Below the pieces are notes generated by a model. The model was not told the origin of the DNA. It was given only the letters and a program-made list of their open reading frames with translations, and made no database searches. The translations under genes were made by a program, and so were the position numbers. DNA of 64,000 nt from Siphonodentalium dalli (taxonomy: Eukaryota; Mollusca; Scaphopoda; Gadilida; Siphonodentaliidae). This document shows positions 1 to 12,300 of the stretch, one piece after another; the first letter of the stretch is position 1, and each line of letters opens with the position of its first letter. The stretch lies in assembly GCA_032622095.1 (NCBI GenBank), contig CP136067.1:119153281-119217280 (forward strand), given 5' to 3'.

Positions 1-661
1 TGGCCGCCATGTTGGATTTGATCGGTAGTACGGAACTCGCAACCAGGATTTGGTGGAAACGTGATGTCACATATCCTGGTCATGGTAACTTAATTCGAGG
101 TCCCAAATCCGGCTGTGACTAGCTGCAGCAGATCTCGAAGTCACTCAATAACACAAGCATCGCATAATGTATGCCGTCGCGCCGTGACTGTGTGATTATA
201 ATTCAGGGGCGTTTTCCTTGACTGGATATGAGGCCATGTGTGTCTATACCAGAAATAAAAAATGCCGAAAGAGAAAAATAACGTGCAAATTCCAAAATGA
301 AAAGAGCGTCTATTTCATTTCATGACGTGGACACAACCGCAACATAGACTCGACAATAGAAACCATTAATATCAATGTCAATCTAAATTCCGATGTTAGC
401 AAATGATAATCCTATCAAACAGGAATGTAATAGGATACAATAGGATGCCGTGCATACACACAATAGCACAACCCAAAACAATACTCCGCGGGTTCGTATT
501 GCATTAATATAATTATACCGTTGATACACGCGTGAGTATAATACACAATTAGCTTCGTACATCTTGCTGCACATATGTTATGTGACATACTCATTTCATT
601 AACGGTTATGTGACTGAAAGTTCATAGACCCGCAAGGAAACTGGTGCTATTTTCGGTAACT
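1..661. other. Downstream flank of the desaturase gene (3' UTR and beyond)
   Basis: No gene or clear repeat seen. It presumably begins with the 3' UTR of the minus-strand gene, but no AATAAA was found on that strand. A short open frame at 383-574 has no recognisable feature. Confidence 0.4.
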
Positions 662-884
662 TTATGGCGCTAAGTGTCCCATGCCTATGTGCCGGAGACA
701 ATTTGCATGCGGATAATTTGGCGGCGGTACTTTCTTCCGTTTGAAAACGGAAATTTTCGTTTTGGCCTTTGGTCTTCCTCTTCCATAAAATATATCTTCG
801 CCATATTCTCTGTCATCACATTCATTAGTGTCGTGTAACCAATCGAACAAATATGAGTTGAAACCGAAATTTACGTGAAAATAC
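662..884 (-). CDS. Exon 6, residues 290-363 and stop
   Basis: The acceptor is TTTCTTTCTTCTGCAG. One base completes arginine 290, giving RYFHVNFGFNSYLFDWLHDT. This is the usual ending of the family catalytic domain after HxxHH. A hydrophilic, lysine/arginine-rich tail of about 50 residues follows (GRGRPKAKTK, then VFKRKKVPPP) and ends at TAA 664-662. I could not find a convincing polyadenylation signal in the remaining bases to position 1. Confidence 0.9.
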
Positions 885-3800
885 CTGCAGAAGAAAGAAA
901 TGATTCAGATTAGGGTGAGTTTACATTGCTGTAGATCTGTATACATATCCGTGTGAAGTCACGTGTCGCGCATTACTGTGATCACAACATGATTACTGAT
1001 AGTGAACGCTCATCAGTACTCTGGTAATTGACAATTCACTATGCCTGTCGCGATGCCTCGGTGTTGACCATGAATTGTAACGGACACGATGTTTGCTCAC
1101 ACGAACGAATACCGTTTTCTTTCTGTGTGCATTTCTTTATCAACCTGTTTACACTAGTATGCGTGTAGAACTGTATACAGATCTAGAGTAATGTAAATGG
1201 ACCTCTAGGGGAGTATTTATTAAACACCTTATGTACTAGTAACCTTTTCTATACAAATTGAAATCTCCAATTCAGTTACAAAAAGTATACATTTGACCGG
1301 TCTGTTATTCATTTGGATGAGCGTTGATGTAATAAAAGCAGACGACATGAACAAAAACGGATAATTAAACAAGAGCAGAATGATTCACATTCATAGGTGG
1401 GGAATGTTCAGATGATAAATTCAACACATATGTATATGATCGTTTGTTGAACTTATTATCTGAACATTTTCTAAGGGATAAATACAGTAATGCCCTAAAT
1501 AATCGACTCCTTAACCACAGCAAAATTATGGGTAACTTTTCAGGATTTAGTCGGAAATATGGCTTGTTGCCATTCATCAGAAAGCTCTTGAGTATTTTGT
1601 ATAGATATGGTTAATATACGGCATATATTCATAAGTCATATAAAAGTATAAAAGAGCTTACATCGGATCCGATATAGAGTGCATGTAAGGAAATATATAA
1701 CCACTGTTGAATTACAGCTATGCTCTAATTAATTGACCGGCCTTAACAAGGTTGATCACCGGTATTACCGCGGTACTTGATACAATCAACCACGGTAAAT
1801 TTTAACAAGGGATGTAACAATTCATCATGAATTCAATGTATCCATAGCTTCAACATATCAAGAGGTATTAGACTGAATTTGATCAAAATATGTCATTTTG
1901 GGCGTGAATTTCTGGAGAATAATCAAAATGTGTGTAATTTTGTGCTATAAGAGCTGCGTGTACGCCTTTTTGTTGAATCCCGAATTCCGGTTAAATATGA
2001 ATCCCGAGTACCAGTTAACAGAGGGGAATGAATCCCACATACAGCCTGCAAATGGCCTGAATGCCGCGTACCAAAAGAGGGGGGGGGGGGGTGATACTCC
2101 TTTATATGCTGTACGTAGTAAACGGGCAGTACGCGGTACAGTACCAGTCAGAAGAAGTGGTATATTGAGGCGCGCCTTTATTGCGATATTGAGCGCGCTT
2201 AATTTCGAAAAAGGCGCGATTTTTGCGCAATACCAAAAATAGCTTATTTTATATGATGTACGTAGTGAACAGGGGGTAAGCGGTACAGTACCAATCAGAA
2301 GAAGTGGTATATTGAGGCGCGCCTTTATTGCGATATTAGCGCGCTTAATTTCGAAAAAGTCACGATTATTGCGCAATACCAAAAATCTGTCGCGCTTATT
2401 ATTGCGATATTGAGCGCAAAATTTCACACAGACGCGATAGTGTTATATTTATGTTAGATAAATACTGTGCATATAGTGTACATATAGTGCATATATTATA
2501 CATATACACATTGTCTCTATTTATGAAATAAACAATATAGAAGAAGCAATCATTTGCTTTAAATGTCTCAATTTTGAGCGAAAGATGCCGCAATATTAAG
2601 CGCGAAATATTGCGATATTAAGCGCAAAATATTGCAATAATCTCGAAAACGGCCCGCTTATAAGCGTTTCCACTTGCAATATAATTGCGATATTGGGTGC
2701 GAAAATAGCGCGCTTAATATACCACTTCCTTTGACTAGTACTGTTTTCAGATGAAGTCACCATATAATCTCCTTTTAGTTTAGCTTAATATGACATGCCT
2801 GGTAATTCCAATAAATCGCAATGCGATTTTAAAAGTATAATATCATATATCCCAATTCTTTCAATCCCAATATTAAATACCTGTGATGATTATCATGCCA
2901 CAGTGTTGGTGGTTGCCATGGCCACCACGACTCCATCATAACCCCCGAATGATCCATCAAACCAAAGTAGTATACGTAAAGTAAGGTGGTAACATATACA
3001 CCTGGAATGAGTAAAGTAATGTGGTAACATATACACCTGGAATGAGTAAAGTAAGGTGTTAACATATACACATGGAATGAGTAAAGTAAGGTGTTAACAT
3101 ATACACCTGGAATGAGTAAAGTAAGGTGTTAACATATACACCTGGAATGAGTAAAGTAAGGTGTTAACATATACACATGGAATGAGTAAAGTAAGTTGTT
3201 AACATATACACATGGAATGAGTAAAGTAAGGTGTTAACATATACACATGGAATGAGTAAAGTAATGTGTTAACATATACTCCTGGAATGAGTAAAGTAAG
3301 GTGGTAACATATACACCTGGAATGAGTAAAGTAAGGTGGTAACATATACACCTGGAATGAGTAAAGTAAGGTGGTAACATATACACCTGGAATGAGTAAA
3401 GTAAGGTGGTAACATATACACCTGGAATGAGTAAAGTAATGTGGTAACATATACACCTGGAATGAGTAAAGTAATGTGGTAACATATACACCTGGAATGA
3501 GTAATTTAAGGTGGTAACATATACACATGGAATGAGTAAAGTAAGGTGGTAACATATACACATGGAATGAGTAAAGTAAGGTGGTAACATATACACATGG
3601 AATGAGTAAAGTAATGTGGTAACATATACACATGGAATGAGTAAAGTAAGGTGGTAACATATACACATGGAATGAGTAAAGTAAGGTGGTAACATATACA
3701 CATGGAATGAGTAAAGTAATGTGGTAACATATACACATGGAATGAGTAAAGTAAGGTGGTAACATATACACATGGAATGAGTAAAGTAATGTGGTAACAT

Positions 3801-6800
3801 ATACACATGGAATGAGTAAAGTAAGGTGGTAACATATACACATGGAATGAGTAAAGTAAGGTGGTAACATATACACATGGAATGAGTAAAGTAAGGTGGT
3901 AACATATACACATGGAATGAGTAAAGTAAGGTGGTAACATATACACCTGGAATGAGTAAAGTAAGGTGGTAACATATACACATGGAATGAGTAAAGTAAG
4001 GTGGTAACATATACACATGGAATGAGTAAAGTAAGGTGGTAACATATACACATGGAATGAGTAAAGTAAGGTGGTAACATATACACCTGGAATGAGTAAA
4101 GTAAGGTGGTAACATATACACCTGGAATGAGTAAAATAATGTGGTAACATATACACATGGAATGAGTAAAGTAAGGTGGTAACATATACACATGGAATGA
4201 GTAAAGTAAGGTGGTAACATATACACATGGAATGAGTAAAGTAATGTGGTAACATATACACATGGAATGAGTAAAGTAAGGTGGTAACATATACACATGG
4301 AATGAGTAAAGTAATGTGGTAACATATACACATGGAATGAGTAAAGTAAGGTGGTAACATATACACATGGAATGAGTAAAGTAATGTAGTAACATATACA
4401 CCTGGAATGAGTAAAGTAAGGTGGTAACATATACACATGGAATGAGTAAAGTAATGTGGTAACATATACACATGGAATGAGTAAAGTAAGGTGGTAACAT
4501 ATACACATGGAATGAGTAAAGTAAGGTGGTAACATATACACCTGGAATGAGTAAAGTAAGGTGGTAACATATACACCTGGAATGAGTAAAGTAATGTGGT
4601 AACATATACACATGGAATGAGTAAAGTAAGGTGGTAACATATACACATGGAATGAGTAAAGTAAGGTGGTAACATATACACATGGAATGAGTAAAGTAAT
4701 GTGGTAACATATACACATGGAATGAGTAAAGTAAGGTGGTAACATATACACATGGAATGAGTAAAGTAATGTGGTAACATATACACATGGAATGAGTAAA
4801 GTAAGGTGGTAACATATACACATGGAATGAGTAAAGTAATGTAGTAACATATACACCTGGAATGAGTAAAGTAAGGTGGTAACATATACACATGGAATGA
4901 GTAAAGTAATGTGGTAACATATACACCTGGAATGAGTAAAGTAAGGTGGTAACATATACACCTGGAATGAGTAAAGTAAGGTGGTAACATATACACATGG
5001 AATGAGTAAAGTAATGTGGTAACATATACACATGGAATGAGTAAAGTAAGATGGTAACATATGCACATGGAATGAGTAAAGTAAGGTGGTAACATATACA
5101 CATGGAATGAGTAAAGTAATGTGGTAACATATACACATGGAATGAGTAAAGTAAGGTGGTAACATATACACCTGGAATGAGTAAAGTAAGGTGGTAACAT
5201 ATACACCTGGAATGAGTAAAGTAATGTGGTAACATATACACATGGAATGAGTAAAGTAAGGTGGTAACATATACACATGGAATGAGTAAAGTAAGGTGGT
5301 AACATATACACATGGAATGAGTAAAGTAATGTGGTAACATATACACATGGAATGAGTAAAGTAAGGTGGTAACATATACACATGGAATGAGTAAAGTAAT
5401 GTGGTAACATATACACATGGAATGAGTAAAGTAAGGTGGTAACATATACGCATGGAATGAGTAAAGTAATGTGGTAACATATACACCTGGAATGAGTAAA
5501 GTAAGGTGGTAACATATACACATGGAATGAGTAAAGTAATGTGGTAACATATACACCTGGAATGAGTAAAGTAAGGTGGTAACATATACACATGGAATGA
5601 GTAAAGTAAGGTGGTAACATATACACATGGAATGAGTAAAGTAAGGTGGTAACATATACACATGGAATGAGTAAAGTAAGGTGGTAACATATACACATGG
5701 AATGAGTAAAGTAAGGTGGTAACATATACACATGGAATGAGTAAAGTAAGGTGGTAACATATACACCTGGAATGAGTAAAGTAAGGTGGTAACATATACA
5801 CATGGAATGAGTAAAGTAAGGTGGTAACATATACACATGGAATGAGTAAAGTAAGGTGGTAACATATACACATGGAATGAGTAAAGTAAGGTGGTAACAT
5901 ATACACCTGGAATGAGTAAAGTAAGGTGGTAACATATACACCTGGAATGAGTAAAGTAATGTGGTAACATATACACATGGAATGAGTAAAGTAAGATGGT
6001 AACATATACACATGGAATGAGTAAAGTAAGGTGGTAACATATACACATGGAATGAGTAAAGTAATGTGGTAACATATACACATGGAATGAGTAAAGTAAG
6101 GTGGTAACATATACACATGGAATGAGTAAAGTAATGTGGTAACATATACACATGGAATGAGTAAAGTAAGGTGGTAACATATACACATGGAATGAGTAAA
6201 GTAATGTGGTAACATATACACATGGAATGAGTAAAGTAAGGTGGTAACATATACACCTGGAATGAGTAAAGTAAGGTGGTAACATATACACATGGAATGA
6301 GTAAAGTAAGGTGGTAACATATACACATGGAATGAGTAAAGTAAGGTGGTAACATATACACATGGAATGAGTAAAGTAAGGTGGTAACACATACACCTGG
6401 AATGAGTAAAGTAAGGTGGTAACATATACACATGGAATGAATGCACCGCCTCAAAATTCCGTTAAAACAACTAATCCTTCAAATTATTACAAAAAACTAC
6501 GGCTTATTACTGCAGGTTTTTCATTCACCAAAACCAGAAAGCTTCTAAATGCGGATTAAAAATTGTGTTCCGGCCATAAAATCTTCTAGTGTGCATGGCC
6601 CAGCCATTGTTCGTACCTAAACATCGAACGCAATTAACGCGGTAATAATAGTTAAATACTGCAACCATAAGACATCCAGTGAATACACACCCCACGAAAA
6701 CCCGAAATGTGTTGTCCTGCGAGATATCCCATCGCTATAGCTCAATTTGACACGGCCAGATTAGCCTTTCTACAATATCCTAAAACAATAAAGCTTCTCA

Positions 6801-9265
6801 AATCATCGGCATAGTCAATAGAACTTTTACGAACTTGGACATTCCAACTACAGCTTTTATCGGACTCGGGGTCGCAGTACAACTTTAACGCGTCCCAAAA
6901 TAACCGGAAAAAAACAATTATCTATTTATAAAATCCCCATAGGACCACAGATTTATAAAATTTGTAGAACAGTATACACCGGTGGCGTTAATGAAGCCGA
7001 TTAATGAGAAATGTCTGAATGTTTTATTGATACATCATTCCAAACGCTACACGAGCATTGAACTAATATCCTAGGACTTTGTGTTATCATAATCAGGGGC
7101 GGCGGAAGCTACAAAAAAGTGGGGGGGGCACCATTTAAAAAAATATATACTACATGTATGAATTGAAAACTGTTCCAATGTTCGCCAGCGCAAAGATTGT
7201 TTAGTATGATGTTATTCGTGGCTACCATTATGAAGGTAGAAACTAAGAAAGAGTTTAAAGGGGTACTGTACGCCACATGTTGTTGTTGGTTTCTATAGTC
7301 TCCGAGTCGGAGAATAAGGTAACAATTTTTCCATTATTTGAAAGTCTGTTGAGTACGAAGTCATGTTACGGATGACAAATTTACCGGAATGCAAAAATAC
7401 AAATTGTCGTTGTCGAGTAATTTTTGTAAAGTTTTCAACCAAATGAATCAAATAAAAGTTATATTATATGCATACTAGTCCCATATAATCATTTAAGTTA
7501 TTGTATCGTCGCTAGTCAGTGAGTGGCTTGAGTGTTCTCCCCGTATCATCATAATATTTTAAGCAATCGTGTGTGCGATCGGTTTAAAAATCCAGTATCC
7601 CTCAATTACTATTTTTGATTACGGTAATTCGTAATTTAATTGACGCCATTTTATGGCTCCAGTCATAAATTCAATTTATATCAAATTATTAACTTTTAAA
7701 TTATTAAATTTAAGATAGCCTATTAACCTGAGCGTTTACAGAATACATCTTCGACTCAAATTACTTATGTTTCTATATATTATCGATATTAGATCGTTGT
7801 TGTCACCTGAAATTTAATGAAAATGGCGTACAGTACCCCTTTAAATGATGCTACTCTGCTACTCACTTATTTTTGCAGCCAATGTGTGAAACATGACCTA
7901 TGACTTTGATACAACTTCTAAAACTTGCACCCTTTGTCATAAATGTTATGATGACATTAGTATTCACTATACTGTATAATCCAATTCACTCCACATACGA
8001 CAACCGTTGATATCGAAGAAACAATAATCACAAGTAACTTTGAATATTAAATAACACTATAATATATATGTACACATACACTTGCATGTACACAGTAAAC
8101 TTCGTGTAGAAAATAATTATTCTAACTCTTCTTATTTCTCTGTAATAACAAATTAGCTGAGTTGATAAAAATCATAGTCAAGTTATTCCAATGAATACTC
8201 AGCATCAACTGATATTGTATAATAGCAAGTGATCTCATATCAGGAGTTTGACCACCTTGGCATGAAATTGTATACCTGCCAAGCCCCAGGTTTGCACTTT
8301 TATTGAAGACACTCAAATTTAAACCTTTGATTTGTATGATGAATGTGATTTTAATTAGACAAGTTGCTGTGTCCAAGACATGGCTATAATGGTGCCCACA
8401 GAAGACATGAGCTCTACAAAGAACTCAAAGTATGTAGTTAAATTCCCAGAGGGCAATTACTCAGACACAGTGTCAATACTGACCAAGGGATTAACTATCT
8501 ATCTTGCTAGCCATAGCCATAGTGGCATGACTGATAAGATTAAACACATTTGTCTACTAATGGAATGTTTTCTTGGGAATAAAACATTATTTTCTCCAAT
8601 GTATTTAGTATTGGAAGATTATGTACCCATAATTGAGGGGGGAGTGGGGGGGGGGCACGTGCCCAACTGTGCCCCCCCGGCTCCGCCGCCCCTGATCATA
8701 ATCATAGGTTCTACAACTGAGACGGTTTAATCTGAAGTAAGATCTATGATGTTTGCAATCATTTAGAAAGCCGTCATTTAGAAGAAGACGTCAATGAATC
8801 CAGTGTGTGTACATGTATGAGGTGATAGAGATGCAAAGAGGATATACGATGTTATGTCGTTAGAAATGGCGACATTCTATTGAAATGTTCCTGTTTGAGA
8901 CACAATAGAAACTTAAAGATATCCAGCACTATAAAGGGGAAACGAGTGGTGTCAAATGATGTACATTCAGGCATGCTTTTACGTCATGCCGTCAGCCTGT
9001 TGCTAAGCAATCGATCAGTCACTTGATATCCCCATGTATGTGTTTCCTAGTTCATATAACACTATTATATATAGCAAGCTATATTTGATTGAAATGCAGG
9101 TAATTTTCCTCATATTTAATTGATATAACAGCTTTCAATTTTAAACGAATGTAACAGAAGAACTATTTTGCTAACTCAGATGTAGTTCTACTATGAGTAT
9201 AAACGTTTAACCCATGAAATGACGTTTGAAAATTTACAGAGAGGGGGAGAGAGAGAGAGAGAGGG

Positions 9266-9306
<41 letters not shown>

Positions 9307-9365
9307 GGAGGGAGAGAGAGATGGAGAGAGAGAGAGCGAGAGAGAGAAAGAGAGTGAGAGAGAAA

Positions 9366-9399
<34 letters not shown>

Positions 9400-12300
9400 C
9401 AGACCGACAGACATACATATATTTACTCATGTTTGTCCTGTATTAACCTTATATAGACTCTTATCTACATGTATATATTGTTTAGAACACATTATCTCAC
9501 TGTAGGGGGTCTAAATATTTAAATATGTTGTTTGAGATCACATTAAAATTATAGTATGGGTAACGGGTATGAATTTATATTTTGAGATGGTATGCACATG
9601 TAGACAGTGATTTATGTTCCCAATTTTATCAACAAACTGTATTTCGCACGAGGAATTAATGATGAAATAGTCATGAAAATTAATTGAATATATTTATGTA
9701 AACTTAAAAGTAATGCAAAACATAAAACTATAACAAATATAGTCGTCCTTACTTGACAGACAACCATCTGACACAACTAAAATGTATAACTAAAATGTAC
9801 GGAACCTTTGTGGGATAAAAATATGCTTTGATGTTCTGAAAGGTTGAGGTTGCATGCCACTTATATGTGAACCAGGCTCGATATCGTGGCCAGCATTCAT
9901 TGGAAGATTGTCGGGCAGATTGAAAATTTAAATATGAGCCAGTATGAGCGAAAGTTTTATTGAGATATTTATATTTAGCGGCGAAAGATGTGGTCGAAGT
10001 GATATCTGTACAATAGATAGCTTTCCTAACTTGTTCTTTTATTAATTTTAAGTGGCAATATAATTTGGTTTTTTAAATTAATAATAAAGACATGACCTGA
10101 CTCATTGTCGTGGTCATATAGAACCTCATCGGCATAATATGGCTTTAGCCCTTTAAAACGACTAGCCCCGTGTGTGCGACAGGCCTACTATGTAAACGGG
10201 TAATGCAAAAGGTAAACACGACGCGACCTGATTTCCAGGTTGTCCGAAGTGACCTTTTTGGTGAAAATGAGATATTGGTATTGTTGAAAGTAGAATTTCA
10301 TAGCGCTTCTAATGTTGGAAACGGGAAGTTCGTATTTTAACTTCTCGCGAAGATGTCAGGCATTATTTTCTGCCCGTTGTACTTGAAATACAATGTATGT
10401 AACTTCCAGGTTGTCACATCTCATTTTAAACATTATAGCCTTATTTCCACTTTGAACTGGAATTAATTGAATACTATTTTAGCGACATAGGACATTGTGG
10501 AATTGAAGATATGCTTGGAACAAAATAGAATTGTCACAATTGCATGTGAAGTGTAAGCACATTATTGCATAATTATAGAACAACATGGAATTTAATTGGG
10601 TTGTTATTACTAACGTATATATTTATATAATATCAGTTAGAAATTATCCGTACGTGCCATGGGCTGAGATGACTGTAGCCCTCCCAATACATTTTGCAAG
10701 TTTGAAATTTGGGCATTTTCGGGAAAATTACGTAAAAAGTCGGGCAATTTGTATGTTGATTCGGCTGGGAAATTGTGGTAATTTCAGGATTATTTTTCAT
10801 ACTTCCGGCCGAAATATACACAAGTTTGCATGTATTTTAATATATGTAACAAATACAGGATACATACCACATAGTTAATCGATCTACATAATAGCGGACC
10901 CATAATACAACTTAGTTCGTCGGCAGGGGTGTTGCGAAGGTGTCCTGAATTTGGAGGAGATTCCCCACTTCCCACATAAGAAATTCCGATTGCACCACCA
11001 GTCATAGCTTCCCAATGTGTACCCCTCTCATGTCTCTCATCTCTCTCAGGTCCCCATTTTCATAAGTATTGAAATGATATGGATATTGATATCTGGTAGA
11101 GCATGCACAGTAGCATGTTATATATATACTTGTCTCCGAGACTATAGTCTTGTCGAGCGTTGCCCTTTGTGTATACCTGGGTCTAAAAAATATCCGGGAG
11201 AAATTGCTCTTTGTAGATACCTGGGACTAAAAAGATGAATCTATACTATGGCTAACGCCCATATATATCATATTCCACCAGTACAAAACTTGGGAACTTT
11301 TTGATGTTCTGACCCGTTCTGACGGTTGGTGAGTGTATACCTTGAGGTCTGAATTTTTTTTTTTTGGGCCTCGTGTCGGCAAATATTTTCCAGACCCCTT
11401 GGTCATAACATCAAAAAGTTCCCAGGTTTAGTACTGGTGGGGTATGACCTCTACTGGCCTATACACTATGGAGTAGATATTCATGACACGATCTAGCATG
11501 GAATCATCAAATAATAAGCATCAGAATATACTTACCCGCGTGCAAGGGGACACAAAACACCGGTATTATTAGAGAAAACTGTAGAAAGAAGAATTCTGCA
11601 GGGTGCATGGCGACAGCACTGAATGCGGTCGGGCTGTGGTACCGGTGGTGAGTCTTATGTATATTCCTGTATATAATCGGTATATGCAGCCCTCGATGTA
11701 TGTAGTAGGCTGTGGCCTCTGTATACAGAAAGAACACCGGGATGCTGGCCAATAAATACAACCAGTCTCTCTCTAGTGGATAGAAATACAAAGTGTTGGC
11801 ACCTGAAAATAACAATAAATTAGGCTGCATTAACCCTTTACCCAACAGAACGGCCCTGTGCCAATGCATTCTCTTATATATGTGAGTCGACCACAGGTCG
11901 CCTCGCATATACAAGAGAATGCATTGGCTTCACACATATTAAAAATGATAAAATTGTCAAAGAATGTAGAAAAATATTATAGAAATTGTTAAAAAATGTT
12001 AGAAAAAATTATAAAATTGTTAAAGAATGTAGGCCAATGCATTCTCTTATATATGCGAGGCGACCTATGGTCGACTCGCATATATAAGAGAATGCATTGG
12101 CACATGGCATAACTGTAACCATCACAATATGGTCAATGAACCGGTTCCAATGATATCCATATTTGTATGGTGTTATTGAGACAGACCGAAGATATTTTAG
12201 GCTGTTGAAGTTTTATTTGGGCGTTTTTGGCCGTTTTGTTGGGTAAAGGGTTAACTCATTCAAGACTGGAGCTGCGCTAATGCAGCATTAAAGATCATGT

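Noticed and set aside
777-791. AT-hook-like GRGRPK in the desaturase C-terminus
   Set aside because: It lies in the family's C-terminal region of a membrane enzyme and a single core motif is weak. A basic ER-facing or retention tail is more likely.
2976-6440. CRISPR array (regular repeats)
   Set aside because: There are no unique spacers: the entire 35-bp period is the repeat. The context is an animal intron.
3199-6454. Three overlapping minus-strand open frames of about 980-1070 codons with a 35-residue repeat
   Set aside because: They arise because a 35-bp unit without stops cycles through all three frames. There is no start context or independent coding support. Only the last 26 bases at the exon end (2976-3001) are coding.
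8380-8730. 116-codon plus-strand frame in the hAT-type element as a transposase or host gene
   Set aside because: No hAT dimerisation or catalytic motif; the C-terminal part translates the poly-C terminal repeat.
9163-9446. Ser/Leu-rich and Arg/Glu-rich open frames
   Set aside because: Pure translation of the (GA)n microsatellite.
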